From NCBI RefSeq assembly GCF_003863365.1, contig NZ_RQXT01000001.1:186001-250000 (forward strand): a stretch of DNA of 64,000 nucleotides, written 5' to 3'. Below the pieces are notes generated by a model. It was not told where the DNA came from. It saw only the letters and a list, made by a program, of their open reading frames with translations, and searched no databases. The stretch comes from Mesorhizobium tamadayense (GTDB taxonomy: Bacteria > Pseudomonadota > Alphaproteobacteria > Rhizobiales > Rhizobiaceae). Each line of letters opens with the position of its first letter. Positions within the stretch are counted from its first letter, which is position 1. Below are positions 18,115-27,708 of the stretch, piece by piece. The position numbers and the translations under genes were made by a program.

Positions 18115-19953
18115 TCATTTGTCGAGCGTTTCCAGCTCGTCGATCAGGGTGCCGATCACTCCAAGGCCGATCTGCCAGAAGGCAGGATCCGTGGCGTCGA
18201 GGCCGAAGGGCGCCAGAAGCTCCGAGTGATGCTTGGTGCCGCCGGCGCGCAGCATCTCGAAATACTTCTCCTGAAAGCCGCGCTCGGCATTTTGGTAGAC
18301 GGCATAGAGCGAGTTCACCAGGCAGTCGCCGAAGGCATAGGCGTAGACGTAGAAAGGCGAGTGGATGAAATGCGGGATGTAGGTCCAGAAGACCTCGTAG
18401 CCGTCGCGCAGCTTGATCGCCGGCCCCAGGCTCTCGGCCTGCACCTCCAGCCAGAACTGGCCAAGCCTGTCCGAGGTCAACTCGCCGTTGCGGCGCTCGG
18501 CATGCACCTTGCGCTCGAATTCGTAGAAGGCGACCTGGCGCACGACGGTGTTGATCATGTCCTCGACCTTCTGGGCGAGCATCGCCTTGCGCTCGCGCTT
18601 GTCGGAGGTCTGGTCGAGCAGCGAGCGGAAGGTCAGCATCTCGCCGAAGACCGAGGCCGTCTCGGCCAGCGTCAGCGGCGTGGAGGCCATCAGCGCGCCC
18701 TGGCCGGCGGCGAGCACCTGGTGCACGCCATGGCCGAGCTCGTGCGCCAGCGTCATCACGTCGCGCGGCTTGCCCATGTAGTTGAGCAGCACGTAAGGGT
18801 GCGCCGAAGGCACCGTCGGATGGGCGAAGGCGCCGGGCGACTTGCCGGGCCGCACAGGCGCATCGATCCAGTTGCGGTCGAAAAAGGTGCGCGCGATTTC
18901 CGCCATGTCCGGCGAGAAACGCTGGTAGGCCGACAGCACCGTGTCCCTGGCGTCGTCCCAGCGGATCACAGCCTGCGGGGTCTCGGGCAGCGGCGCGTTG
19001 CGGTCCCAGTGGTTCATCACTTCCATGCCGAGCCAGCGCGCCTTCATCGCGTAATAGCGGTGTGACAGGCGCGGATAGGCCTCGCGCACGGCGGCCGCCA
19101 AAGCATCGACCACGCCGCGCTCGACGCGATTGGCGAGGTGGCGTGAATCGGCGATGTCCTCGAAGCCGCGCCAGCGGTCGGAAATCTCCTTGTCCTTGGC
19201 GAGCGTGTTGGTGATGAGCGTGAAGGTGCGCAGGTTCTTGCGGAAGGTCGCGGCAAGCGCCTCGGAGGCGCGGCGGCGCACGTCGCCGTCGGCGTCCTGC
19301 AGCCGGTTCAGCGCCGGCTCCAGCGTCAGCTCCTCGCCGTCGACATCGAAGCGCAGGTCGGTCATCGTCTCGTCGAACAGGCGGTTCCAGGCGCCGCGTC
19401 CGGTGACCGACTTTTCGTGGAACAACTGCTCGACCCGGTCTTCGAGCTGATAGGGCTTGTCCTTCCTGAGGTCGAGCACCCACGGACGGTAATGAGCGAA
19501 GGCCGCGTCGGCCGCGAGCGCGCTTTCAATCACCGCCTCGTCGATCAGGTTGAGCTCGAGCGCGAAGAACAAAAGATGCGCGCTGGCATCGGTCATCTTC
19601 TCCTGGACGTCGCCATAGAGCTTGGCGCGCTGCGGATCGGCGGTGTTGCCAGCATAGACCAGCCCGGCATAGGAGACGATGCGGCCGATCAGTTCCTCCA
19701 GCGCCTCGTAGGCCTTCAGCGCCTCGCCGAGCCGGCCGGCGGTGTCGCGCTCGGCCTCGGCGGCCAAAGTGCCTTTCCATCGGGCCTCGAAGGCAATGGC
19801 GTCGCTTGCCACCCGAGCGATGTCGCGCTTCAGCTCCGGCGCTTCCATGCCGGAATAGAGATCGGCGAGATTCCACTCCGGCAGATCGCCGAGCTCCGCC
19901 GCGACCTGGCCAGACGCCGTCGCCGCAAGCCGCTGACCAAACATCATGCGCAT
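18115..19953 (-). CDS. pepF: M3 family oligoendopeptidase F
   Basis: Cytoplasmic zinc metallopeptidase that degrades oligopeptides. The 612-residue protein has an N-terminal helical domain (OligoF-like, about 60-180) and the M3 catalytic domain with the HELGH zinc motif at residues 404-408, followed by the downstream ETASVFGEM helix that supplies the third ligand. Among several starts the ATG at 19953 was chosen because AAGG lies eight bases upstream; TTG codons precede it. It is divergent from the sigma-54 regulator gene. Confidence 0.93.
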   Translation of the reverse strand: MRMMFGQRLAATASGQVAAELGDLPEWNLADLYSGMEAPELKRDIARVASDAIAFEARWKGTLAAEAERDTAGRLGEALKAYEALEELIGRIVSYAGLVYAGNTADPQRAKLYGDVQEKMTDASAHLLFFALELNLIDEAVIESALAADAAFAHYRPWVLDLRKDKPYQLEDRVEQLFHEKSVTGRGAWNRLFDETMTDLRFDVDGEELTLEPALNRLQDADGDVRRRASEALAATFRKNLRTFTLITNTLAKDKEISDRWRGFEDIADSRHLANRVERGVVDALAAAVREAYPRLSHRYYAMKARWLGMEVMNHWDRNAPLPETPQAVIRWDDARDTVLSAYQRFSPDMAEIARTFFDRNWIDAPVRPGKSPGAFAHPTVPSAHPYVLLNYMGKPRDVMTLAHELGHGVHQVLAAGQGALMASTPLTLAETASVFGEMLTFRSLLDQTSDKRERKAMLAQKVEDMINTVVRQVAFYEFERKVHAERRNGELTSDRLGQFWLEVQAESLGPAIKLRDGYEVFWTYIPHFIHSPFYVYAYAFGDCLVNSLYAVYQNAERGFQEKYFEMLRAGGTKHHSELLAPFGLDATDPAFWQIGLGVIGTLIDELETLDK

Positions 19954-20111
19954 CAACAATACCTTCTTTGAATCAAGCGTCCAGAATCAAGGGGAGAGGA
20001 AAAGCCGGTCAAATCCTAAGGAATTCGTTCACCGGGTTTTTTGAAACCTTATTTAGAACCCTGTGCCAAGATGATCCATGGGGATTTATCGGGCGGATAG
20101 TTCAAACAGTC

Positions 20112-21653
20112 ATGACAGGTTCCATACTCATAGTCGATGACGATCCCGTGCAGCGCAGGCTGCTCGAGGCGGCGGTGACGAAATTCGGCCATAGCGCTAT
20201 CGTCACCGATGGCGGCGAGGCGGGCCTCGATGTGCTCGACGGACCGGACGCGCGCGATGTGTCGGTCGTCATCCTAGATCTGGTCATGCCCGGTCTCGAC
20301 GGCATCGGCGTGCTGAAGGCGATGCGCGAGCGCGCCATCAATCTCCCGGTCATCGTGCAGACGGCGCAGGGCGGCATCGAGACCGTTGTCTCGGCGATGC
20401 GCCACGGCGCTTTCGATTTCGTCGTCAAGCCGGCCTCGCCCGACCGACTGCAGACGGCGATTTCCAATGCCTTGAAGGTCGAGGCGATCGAGGACGAGGT
20501 GAAGCGCACGTCGCGGCGGCGCGGCGGCCATCTTACCTTCAAGGACCTGATCACCCACAGCCCGGCGATGGACCGGGTGATCCGCCTCGGCCAGAAGGCG
20601 GCGGCCTCCAACATCCCGATCCTGATCGAAGGCGAGTCTGGCGTCGGCAAGGAACTGGTGGCGCGCGCCATCCAGGGCAGCGGCGACCGCCGCTCGAAAC
20701 CCTTCATCACCGTCAATTGCGGCGCCATCCCCGACAATCTCGTCGAATCGATCCTGTTCGGCCACGAGAAGGGTTCCTTCACCGGCGCCACCGACAAGCA
20801 CACCGGCAAATTCGTCGAGGCGCATTCGGGCACGCTGTTCCTGGACGAGATCGGCGACCTGCCGCTCGACGTCCAGGTCAAGCTGCTGCGCGCCGTCCAG
20901 GAGGGCGAGGTCGACCCGGTCGGCGGCCGTTCGACCGTCAAGGTCGACATCCGGCTCATCTCGGCGACGCACCGCAACCTTTTGCAGCAGGTCAAGGACG
21001 GCAAGTTCCGCGAGGACCTGTTCTATCGGCTGAACGTCTATCCGATCTTCGTGCCGCCGTTGCGCGACCGGCGCGACGATATCCCCTACCTGGTCAGGCA
21101 CTTCATGGAGAAAGTAGCGCCGGCCGACCCGCGCCACCGCCTCAGCGGCATATCGGCCAGGGCGCTGGCGATGCTGCAGGCCTATGACTGGCCGGGCAAC
21201 ATCCGCCAGCTGGAAAATGCGGTGTTCAGGGCGTCAGTGCTCGCCGAAGGCGAATTGCTGACCGAAGAGGAATTCCCGCAGATCCGCGCGCAGGTCGAAG
21301 GCACGGTGAACCTGGATGCCGAGCCAGCGTCAGCCTTCGCGCCAGTCGCGGATGAGCCGCAGCCGGACGGTCAGGCCGCCTCCAGCGGAGCCGCGGCAGC
21401 CTTGCCTGAGACCGAGGCCCCGGCGCGGCTGCAGCCCCGCTTCGGCACGCTCAGGGCCTTGGACGAGCGTGGCAATGTGCGGGCGCTGGCCGATGTCGAG
21501 CTCGAGATGATCAAGCTTGCGATCGACCATTATAACGGCCAGATGAGCGAAGTGGCGCGCCGCCTCGGCATCGGACGCTCGACGCTCTACCGCAAGTTGA
21601 AGGAATATGGCATTGATCCCGAAGCGGGTCGGCTGGATCGGCTTGCCTCGTGA
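20112..21653 (+). CDS. Sigma-54-dependent response regulator (NtrC class)
   Basis: A 513-residue regulator with a receiver domain (1-120; acidic pair D10-D11, phosphoacceptor D56, conserved K107), an AAA+ sigma-54 activation domain (about 145-380; Walker A GESGVGKE at 174-181, GSFTGA loop at 221-226, Walker B TLFLDEIG at 241-248), an Ala/Pro-rich linker and a C-terminal Fis-type HTH (EVARRLGIGRSTLYRKLKEY). The loop is GSFTGA instead of the commoner GAFTGA, an accepted variant. No sensor kinase is adjacent, so it is an orphan here and its targets are unknown. Start: the ATG just before the receiver (TGSILIVDDD). Confidence 0.92.
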   Translation: MTGSILIVDDDPVQRRLLEAAVTKFGHSAIVTDGGEAGLDVLDGPDARDVSVVILDLVMPGLDGIGVLKAMRERAINLPVIVQTAQGGIETVVSAMRHGAFDFVVKPASPDRLQTAISNALKVEAIEDEVKRTSRRRGGHLTFKDLITHSPAMDRVIRLGQKAAASNIPILIEGESGVGKELVARAIQGSGDRRSKPFITVNCGAIPDNLVESILFGHEKGSFTGATDKHTGKFVEAHSGTLFLDEIGDLPLDVQVKLLRAVQEGEVDPVGGRSTVKVDIRLISATHRNLLQQVKDGKFREDLFYRLNVYPIFVPPLRDRRDDIPYLVRHFMEKVAPADPRHRLSGISARALAMLQAYDWPGNIRQLENAVFRASVLAEGELLTEEEFPQIRAQVEGTVNLDAEPASAFAPVADEPQPDGQAASSGAAAALPETEAPARLQPRFGTLRALDERGNVRALADVELEMIKLAIDHYNGQMSEVARRLGIGRSTLYRKLKEYGIDPEAGRLDRLAS

Positions 21654-22030
21654 GACACAAGCCTCAGCCCAGCTTGCCGGTTTAAATTTCAAGCCAAATT
21701 GTGTTTGTCGGCCGGAAGCCTCGGTTTTCCAGTGGCTTGCGCGCTGGCGATCACGCATTGAGGCAAACGGTAACAGATCGTGTTTCGGTTCGGGCCGAAT
21801 TCTCGATCTAAACCAGTGATTTACCACGAAACGCGGTGCATCATTTTTGACGGGATATCGCCACGGTGTTACCGCATTTCGGCTTCAATAAGCGATGATT
21901 AACCATTAGGATCGATATTCGGATGTGAGAACCACGCATCCGTTTGGGCAAATCCGGGGACAAACGGCAGCCTGCAAGGCCTTTTGATTTGAACCAAGTC
22001 GAACGACAAAAAAACGGGCGGCATTTTCAC
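21654..22030. other. Gene-free interval before the DUF882 gene
   Basis: 377 bp with no supported gene and lower GC than its flanks. It contains a TTAACCAT half-site (about 21899-21906), reminiscent of CtrA sites but without a partner half-site at the right spacing. It presumably carries the DUF882 promoter. Confidence 0.45.
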
Positions 22031-23866
22031 ATGAGCGTCTGGCCGAGGTGGCTGACGTTTGTGATTTTGACTGTCGGGTTCCTCTCGGCAGCCGCCTCCG
22101 CCGCGAAGGCCGAAGTCCGTTCGCTGAAGCTCTATCACCTGCACACGCACGAAAAGGCCGAGATCGTCTACAAGCGCAACGGTCGCTACGATCCTGAAGG
22201 CTTGCGCAAGATCAACATCATCCTGCGCGACTGGCGCCGCAACGAGCCGACCAAGATGGATCCGCGGCTGCTCGACCTGGTATGGGAAGCCTATCGGCAG
22301 AGCGGCGCCACCGACTATATCCAAGTCGTTTGCGGTTATCGTTCGCCAGCCACCAATTCGATGCTGCGCAGCCGCAGCCGCGGTGTCGCCGAGAAAAGCC
22401 AGCACATGCTCGGCAAGGCGATGGACTTCTACATCCCCGGCGTGCCGCTGAAGAAGCTGCGCAACGTCGGCCTGAAGATGCAGGGCGGCGGCGTCGGCTA
22501 CTATCCGAGGTCCGGTTCTCCGTTCGTCCACATGGATGTCGGCAATGTCCGCCACTGGCCCGGCATCAGCCGCCAGGAGCTGGTCAGCCTTTTCCCGAAC
22601 GGCAAGACGTTGCATGTGCCGAGCGACGGCCGACCGTTGCCGGGCTATGAACAGGCTGTGGCCGCCTACAAGGCCCGCAAGGGCGCCGGCACCCCCAACA
22701 TCGAGCTGGCCAGCGCGGGCGGCTCGACCAAGCGGTCCGGCGGGCTGTTTGCAGCCTGGTTTGGCGGCGGCGAGGACGAAGCCGACGACAGCGCCGATGT
22801 CGCGAGCGCCGAACCCGCGCCCCAGCCGAAAGCTGTGAAGCAGGTGGCGGCGGCCAAGAGCAGCAACCTGCCGGGCATCGCGATTGTCTCGCCGCAGGAT
22901 GCCAAGCGCGCCAACATCCCGCAGATCGCCGACGACAGCTCTGACGACTCGCAGCCGCAGCAGGACACGCCTGAGACCATCATCGCCGCGCTGCCGCCGA
23001 AGGAGGTTCCTCTGCCCGCCTTCGCGCCGAGGCCGAAGGCCGATGTCGGCCAGCAGACGCCTGAAGACGTGCCGTTCGCCACGGCGGACGCCTCGGCCAC
23101 GACCGAGCAGGCGATGGCGACTGCGCATGCCCCGGTCAATGTGCCGTTCGGCATGGCTGACGCCGGCGCGGCACAGGCCGCGACCGATCCCGCCCAGATG
23201 GCGGTCAACAACATCCCGCTGCCGACCTGGCGTCCCACGCCGGCCGAACTGGCGCCCAAGGACAAGGACGTGCTTCTGGCGCTGGCTGAAACGGCCTCGC
23301 GGGACAAGAGCGCGACCGACGCCTTCTCGGTGCTGCCGAGCGCGCGGCCCGAAGGCAACAAACAGGATGAGATCAAGGCTGTCCTCGAACAAGCCAGCGC
23401 CACGACCGAGGCCGGTGCTGGCGGCGCCGAATATCAGCTTGCTTCGCTGACGGCGCCGGAGCCGCGCTCGGCGTTCAACGATCCGTCCGGGCTCGATGCC
23501 GCCTCGCCGCGCGAGGCCATCGCCGCCCGCCCCGCCGGCACCGACCCGGCGCAGGCGATCGGCGCCGGTGTGAAGACGACGCGCAAGGAGGCCAGGGCTG
23601 CCGCCAGCGACTTGAAGCCCGGTCCGAAGGCGATGGTGGTGGCGCCGCCGCCGCAGGCAGCGCGCTGGGCGCTGGGCAGCGGCGCGAACATCGCCACTGT
23701 GTCCGACCCGACCACGGCGCCGCGCTATGCCTATAACATCGTGCACACGCCGCCGAGCGAGGTCTACACGGTCGGCTTCCAGACGGATCCCCAGGTGCCG
23801 GACGCCAGCCGGTTCACCGGCAACGCCGTGAAGTTCCTTTCGGTCGCCCGCTTCCAGACGAAATAG
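22031..23866 (+). CDS. DUF882 (YcbK-like M15 peptidase family) exported protein
   Basis: A 611-residue protein with a signal peptide (1-27, ending ASAAKA) and an N-terminal DUF882 domain (about 30-180) related to zinc D-Ala-D-Ala carboxypeptidases: VVCGYRSPATNSML, SQHMLGKAMDFY and GSPFVHMDVG contain the expected His/Asp/His ligand pattern. The remaining 420 residues are Ala/Pro-rich low complexity with no recognised domain. A role in peptidoglycan remodelling is likely from the family. The ATG at 22031 gives a proper signal peptide. A strong terminator follows. Confidence 0.85.
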   Translation: MSVWPRWLTFVILTVGFLSAAASAAKAEVRSLKLYHLHTHEKAEIVYKRNGRYDPEGLRKINIILRDWRRNEPTKMDPRLLDLVWEAYRQSGATDYIQVVCGYRSPATNSMLRSRSRGVAEKSQHMLGKAMDFYIPGVPLKKLRNVGLKMQGGGVGYYPRSGSPFVHMDVGNVRHWPGISRQELVSLFPNGKTLHVPSDGRPLPGYEQAVAAYKARKGAGTPNIELASAGGSTKRSGGLFAAWFGGGEDEADDSADVASAEPAPQPKAVKQVAAAKSSNLPGIAIVSPQDAKRANIPQIADDSSDDSQPQQDTPETIIAALPPKEVPLPAFAPRPKADVGQQTPEDVPFATADASATTEQAMATAHAPVNVPFGMADAGAAQAATDPAQMAVNNIPLPTWRPTPAELAPKDKDVLLALAETASRDKSATDAFSVLPSARPEGNKQDEIKAVLEQASATTEAGAGGAEYQLASLTAPEPRSAFNDPSGLDAASPREAIAARPAGTDPAQAIGAGVKTTRKEARAAASDLKPGPKAMVVAPPPQAARWALGSGANIATVSDPTTAPRYAYNIVHTPPSEVYTVGFQTDPQVPDASRFTGNAVKFLSVARFQTK

Positions 23867-23879
23867 CGAGCCTGCAAAG

Positions 23880-23910
23880 GCCGCGTTGCTGGACAGCAGC
23901 GCGGCTTTTT
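23880..23910 (+). terminator. Intrinsic terminator of the DUF882 gene
   Basis: GCCGCGTTGCTG pairs with CAGCAGCGCGGC (one G-T pair) and is followed by five Ts. It starts 13 nt after the stop codon. Confidence 0.88.
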
Positions 23911-23945
23911 GTTTTCCATGCATAGCTGTATTTGACGCCCGGCCT

Positions 23946-24019
23946 TCCCGCTTCGTCTAATGGTAGGACAGCGCCCTTTGAAGGCGTGAATCGTGGTTCG
24001 AATCCATGAGCGGGAACCA
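23946..24019 (+). tRNA. tRNA-Gln (anticodon TTG)
   Basis: Cloverleaf worked out by hand: acceptor TCCCGCT/AGCGGGA, D arm GTC..GAC, anticodon arm GCGCC-CTTTGAA-GGCGT with anticodon TTG, T arm CGTGG-TTCGAAT-CCATG, discriminator A and an encoded CCA. All seven acceptor pairs are Watson-Crick. It reads CAA and, by wobble, CAG. It stands alone, 33 nt after the DUF882 terminator. Confidence 0.95.
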
Positions 24020-24057
24020 GTCTGGCCAGCTGGGTTTTTCATGCCGCCTGTCGTGGC

Positions 24058-24951
24058 TTAGTCAACTTCCAGCGTCGGCGCTTCGCGTTTCGCCAGAAGC
24101 CGTGCCGCGTCGCGCGCGGGGGGCAAGCCGAACTGGCGCGCATATTCGCGACTGAATTGGGAAGCGCTTTCGTAGCCGACGGCAAAGGCGACGCGCGCGG
24201 CATTGCGCGGCTGCGCGATCAGCAGGTGGCGGGCCTCCAGCAGACGGACCTGCTTCTGATACTGGATCGGACTCATGGCTGTCGCTGCCTTGAAGTGGCG
24301 ATGAAACACGGCGTTGCTCATATGGGCGAGCCTGGCCAGCTCCGTCACATCGATCGGCTCGTTGTAATGCGCGCGTATCCACTGGGTGGCGCGGCGGATC
24401 TGCGACAGGCGTCCGTCGGCGCGCGCGAGCTGGCGCAGCTTTGCGCCTTGCGGGCCTTGCAGCAGCCGAAACGCTATCTCCCGTTCGAGCATGGGCGCGA
24501 GCACGGGGATCTCGTCCGGCCTGTCGAGCAGCCGCAGCATCCGGCGCCATGCGTCGAGCAGCTCTTCATCGGCGGGATAGGTCACGAAGCTGTCGCCGCC
24601 GGCCGCCGGCTTGTGGTCGATGAGCAATGTGGCGATCACTTCGATATCGAGACTGAAGGCGATGGCCATGTAAGGATTGGCGGCGCTCGCCTCGATCAAC
24701 TGGCTGGTGGCAGGTGTCTCGACCGCATAGACGAAACAGCTGCCGGCGCTGTAGCGAAGCGTGCGGTCGCCGATCAGCACCGACTTCGTGCCCTGCAGCA
24801 CGAACAAGGCCGTCGGCTGGCAAAGCTCGGGCAGCGGCGGCGTCGGAACCTCGCTGCGGCCGATCGTGACGCGAGGGACGGCCGTCCTTGTCCGCCGTCC
24901 GCGCGCATGGCGGCCGGCGATCGCGATCAATTCCTGAAGCGCATCGTTCAT
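24058..24951 (-). CDS. AraC family transcriptional regulator
   Basis: A 297-residue regulator with an N-terminal AraC_N sensor domain (about 20-175) and a C-terminal double HTH (about 190-285; ELARLAHMSNAVFHRHFKA and AARVAFAVGYESASQFSREY). The architecture matches AraC regulators that control a divergent oxidoreductase gene, and an SDR gene does start 195 bp away on the other strand. The ATG at 24951 is preferred over an in-frame upstream start because the region above it is filled by three direct repeats that look like operator sequence. Confidence 0.88.
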   Translation of the reverse strand: MNDALQELIAIAGRHARGRRTRTAVPRVTIGRSEVPTPPLPELCQPTALFVLQGTKSVLIGDRTLRYSAGSCFVYAVETPATSQLIEASAANPYMAIAFSLDIEVIATLLIDHKPAAGGDSFVTYPADEELLDAWRRMLRLLDRPDEIPVLAPMLEREIAFRLLQGPQGAKLRQLARADGRLSQIRRATQWIRAHYNEPIDVTELARLAHMSNAVFHRHFKAATAMSPIQYQKQVRLLEARHLLIAQPRNAARVAFAVGYESASQFSREYARQFGLPPARDAARLLAKREAPTLEVD

Positions 24952-24995
24952 CGGTTCAGCATTGCCGATCCGCTCGGGCCGCGCAACGAGGTGAT

Positions 24996-25053
24996 GCGCA
25001 AGCGCGCACCCAGGCGACGCGCAAGCGCGCACTCAATGACGCGCAAGCGCGCA
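24996..25053. promoter_or_regulatory. Three tandem 13-bp repeats between araC-type and SDR genes
   Basis: The 13-mer GCGCAAGCGCGCA occurs exactly at 24996-25008, 25019-25031 and 25041-25053, starting 23 and 22 bp apart, about two helical turns. The copies share flanks (GATGCGC.. or GACGCGC..). They sit in the intergenic region of the divergent AraC regulator and SDR gene, so they are plausible binding sites for that regulator. No binding data are implied. Confidence 0.65.
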
Positions 25054-25146
25054 TCTGAGAGGATTAGGCAAGAGCAAGAGAGTTTTTGGCGCGCGAAGCA
25101 GACCGGTTCACGTCATCTCTAGGTCACTGAAAAGGAGACACAGGAT

Positions 25147-25896
25147 ATGACGACACGGAAGAATGCGCTGGTGACAGGCGCCAACAAGGGCATCGGTCTT
25201 GAGACGGCCCGGCGGCTGGCGGCGCTGGGGTTCAAAGTCTGGCTCGGTGCTCGGGATTCGAAGCGCGGCGAGGCCGCGGCGGAAGCATTGCGCGCGGAAG
25301 GGTTCGAGGTCGAGTGGCTCGAGCTCGACGTCACCAGCGACGAGAGCGTGGCGGCCGCGGCCAAGACCCTCGCGGCGCGGGCGCCCAACCTCGACGTGCT
25401 GGTCAACAATGCCGGCATCGCTCCCGGCTACCTCGATGCGCTCGGTCCGGACGGCCACTATGAGCGGCCGCCGAGCCGGGAGGACATTGCGGACATCAAG
25501 GCCACCTATGACGTCAACGTCTTCGGTCCCGTTCGCGTCACCCAGGCGCTCTTGCCGCTGCTCCTGGCATCACCGGCCGCGCGCATCGTGATGGTAAGCA
25601 GCTATCTCGGCTCAATCGCGCGGGCGGCCGGCAATGGCCAGTCGCCCAATGTTATGGGCTATGGCAGTTCCAAGACCGCCCTCAATGCCGTCACCGTGGC
25701 CTTCGCCAGGGAGCTTGCGCCGCGCGGCATCATGGTCAATGCCGCCGCGCCCGGCTACACCGCGACCGATCTCAACGGGCACAAAGGCCACCGCACGGTG
25801 CAGCAGGCGGCCGAGATCGTCGTGCGCCTGGCGACGCTCGATGCCGGCGGGCCAACCGGCGGCTACTTCGACGAGAACGGTCCGCTGCCCTGGTGA
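25147..25896 (+). CDS. SDR family NAD(P)-dependent oxidoreductase
   Basis: A 249-residue short-chain dehydrogenase. Cofactor motif TGANKGIGLE near residue 10, NNAG near 91, catalytic Ser in MVSSYLGS and YGSSK (YxxxK). GGAG precedes the ATG. It lies divergent to the AraC regulator and is the likely regulated target. The substrate is unknown; the best guess is a carbonyl reductase of the plant/bacterial (+)-neomenthol/carbonyl reductase-like SDR group. Confidence 0.9.
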   Translation: MTTRKNALVTGANKGIGLETARRLAALGFKVWLGARDSKRGEAAAEALRAEGFEVEWLELDVTSDESVAAAAKTLAARAPNLDVLVNNAGIAPGYLDALGPDGHYERPPSREDIADIKATYDVNVFGPVRVTQALLPLLLASPAARIVMVSSYLGSIARAAGNGQSPNVMGYGSSKTALNAVTVAFARELAPRGIMVNAAAPGYTATDLNGHKGHRTVQQAAEIVVRLATLDAGGPTGGYFDENGPLPW

Positions 25897-25913
25897 GCGG
25901 GCAAGGAATGTTG

Positions 25914-25968
25914 TTTGACGCAAATTCCGGACGGAAAACCGGTATCCATCTTTCCCGGAATTGCTTTA
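25914..25968. repeat. Dispersed palindrome, GACGCAAATTCCGG type
   Basis: Begins TTTGACGCAAATTCCGG, has an inner ACGGAAAACCGG and ends CCCGGAATTGCTTTA. The closing TTA is the minus-strand TAA stop of eda. Closely similar copies lie at 47522-47574 and, degenerate, at 73-121. Confidence 0.8.
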
Positions 25969-26601
25969 GGCGAGCTTGCTCGCCTCACGCGCCAGCGCTT
26001 CGATCTCATCCCATTTGCCGGCCTTGATGAGATCGTCGGGGGCGACCCAGGAGCCGCCGACGCAGATGACGTTGGGCAGGCTGAGATAGTCGGCCGCATT
26101 CTTGGCCGTTATGCCGCCGGTCGGGCAGAATTTTATGTCGGCCAGCGGCGAGGCGAAGGCCTTCAGCGAAGCGATACCGCCCGACTGCTCGGCCGGGAAG
26201 AATTTCAGGAAGCGCAAGCCGGCTTCGCGCGCGGCCATGATCTCGCCGGGCGTGATGGCGCCGGGCAGCAGCGGCACGGGGCTGTCCTTGGCCGCGTCGA
26301 GAAGCTGGCTGGTGATGCCCGGGCTGACGATGAATTTCGAACCGGCGCGCGCTGCCTCGATGAATTGCTTGACATCGAGAATGGTGCCGGCGCCGACGAC
26401 CGCATCCTCCACCTCGGCCGCGACGCGGCGGATCGCTTCCAGCGCATCCGCGGTGCGCAGCGTGATCTCGATCGCCCTCAAGCCGCCGCGCGAAAGCGCG
26501 CGGGCAAGCGGCACGGCATCGGCAACGTTGGCGATCTTGAGCACCGGAATGACCGGCTGGCCATTGAGGAGCGACAGGAGCTTTTCGGTCTTGCTGGTCA
26601 T
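25966..26601 (-). CDS. eda: KDPG/KHG aldolase
   Basis: Cleaves 2-keto-3-deoxy-6-phosphogluconate to pyruvate and glyceraldehyde-3-phosphate in the Entner-Doudoroff pathway. The 211-residue protein shows the family segments [17 protein letters not shown], the Schiff-base Lys region RFLKFFPAE, and CPTGGIT. The start at 26601 matches the family start; an upstream in-frame extension is unrelated. The other Entner-Doudoroff genes (zwf, edd) are not in the window. Its stop codon lies inside a dispersed repeat. Confidence 0.92.
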   Translation of the reverse strand: MTSKTEKLLSLLNGQPVIPVLKIANVADAVPLARALSRGGLRAIEITLRTADALEAIRRVAAEVEDAVVGAGTILDVKQFIEAARAGSKFIVSPGITSQLLDAAKDSPVPLLPGAITPGEIMAAREAGLRFLKFFPAEQSGGIASLKAFASPLADIKFCPTGGITAKNAADYLSLPNVICVGGSWVAPDDLIKAGKWDEIEALAREASKLA

Positions 26602-26761
26602 TGGCTTGTCTCTCCGTTCCAATCGATTCAACCGATTAGCAGAAGGGGTATCCCAAGTCCACGAAGGCAGGCGTGTCGCGATGCCGCGCAGCGGATCGAC
26701 GCGCCGGCCCCGAATTTCCTCTGCCTTGAAACTGCTTTCACCACGGTCTAGTGGCATGGGC

Positions 26762-27691
26762 ATGACAACAGAAAAGGAAATTCAGCCAGTCCGCGTCGCC
26801 GCGCTCTACAAGTTTGCCCGGCTCGACGGCCACGAAGCCTTGCGCGCGCCGCTTGCCGGCTTCTGCTGCGGACGCCGCATCAAGGGCACGCTGCTGCTTG
26901 CGCATGAGGGCATCAACGGCACGGTCGCCGGCAGCGAGGAGGCGATCACCGCGCTGATCGATCACCTCCAGGCGATCGAAGGGCTTGACGGCCTGGAGGT
27001 CAAGTACAGCAGCGCTGCCCAGACGCCATTCCACCGCATGAAGGTGCGGCTGAAGCGTGAGATCGTCACCATGGGCGTCGACGATCTCGATCCGCCGACC
27101 AGCGCCGGCACCTATGTCGAGCCGGCCGACTGGAATGCGCTGATCTCGGACGCCGATACATTGGTCGTCGACACGCGCAACGCCTACGAGGTGTCGATCG
27201 GCACCTTCAAGGGCGCGGTCGATCCGAAGACCGCCAGCTTCCGTGAATTTCCGGCCTGGGTCGAAGAGCATCGCGAGGAGCTCGAAGGGCGCAAGGTCGC
27301 GATGTTCTGCACCGGCGGCATACGCTGCGAGAAGGCGACGGCCTATGTGAAGTCGCTGGGCTTCAGACAAGTGTTCCATCTCAAGGGCGGCATCCTGAAA
27401 TATCTCGAGGAAGTGCCGGCCGAAGAGAGCCTGTGGCAGGGCGAATGCTTCGTCTTCGACGAGCGGGTGTCCGTATCGCATGGTCTGGCCGAAGGCGAAG
27501 CCGAACTCTGCCGCGCCTGCCGGCATCCGCTCACCGTCGAGGATCGGCTTTCGCCGAAATATGCGGTCGGCGTCTCATGTCCGCATTGCTTCGAAGCGCG
27601 CTCGGACGAAGACCGCGCCCGCTATGCCGAGCGCCATCGCCAGGTGGAACTGGCGCAGGCTCGGGGCGACCGGCGCCACATCGGAAGCTGA
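26762..27691 (+). CDS. trhO: tRNA uridine(34) hydroxylase TrhO (rhodanese family)
   Basis: Oxygen-dependent hydroxylation of tRNA U34 towards 5-hydroxyuridine (YceA/TrhO family). The 309-residue protein has an N-terminal acylphosphatase-like UPF0176 domain (about 10-105), a rhodanese domain (about 125-225) with catalytic Cys183 in CTGGIRC (second Cys at 189), and a Cys-rich C-terminal part (CRACRHPL ... CPHC, about 250-285) that looks like a metal site. The start could be the ATG six bases earlier. It is divergent from eda. Confidence 0.9.
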   Translation: MTTEKEIQPVRVAALYKFARLDGHEALRAPLAGFCCGRRIKGTLLLAHEGINGTVAGSEEAITALIDHLQAIEGLDGLEVKYSSAAQTPFHRMKVRLKREIVTMGVDDLDPPTSAGTYVEPADWNALISDADTLVVDTRNAYEVSIGTFKGAVDPKTASFREFPAWVEEHREELEGRKVAMFCTGGIRCEKATAYVKSLGFRQVFHLKGGILKYLEEVPAEESLWQGECFVFDERVSVSHGLAEGEAELCRACRHPLTVEDRLSPKYAVGVSCPHCFEARSDEDRARYAERHRQVELAQARGDRRHIGS

Positions 27692-27708
27692 GGCGTGTTC
27701 CCGGAAGC

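Noticed and set aside
21899..23923. Minus-strand open frame of 674 codons opposite the DUF882 gene
   Set aside because: The plus strand has a signal peptide, the DUF882 domain and a terminator; the antisense frame has only low-complexity Arg/Gly/His sequence.
24996..25053. Tandem repeats as a small CRISPR array
   Set aside because: Three 13-bp copies with spacers of 9-10 bp and no cas genes; size and spacing fit operators, not CRISPR.
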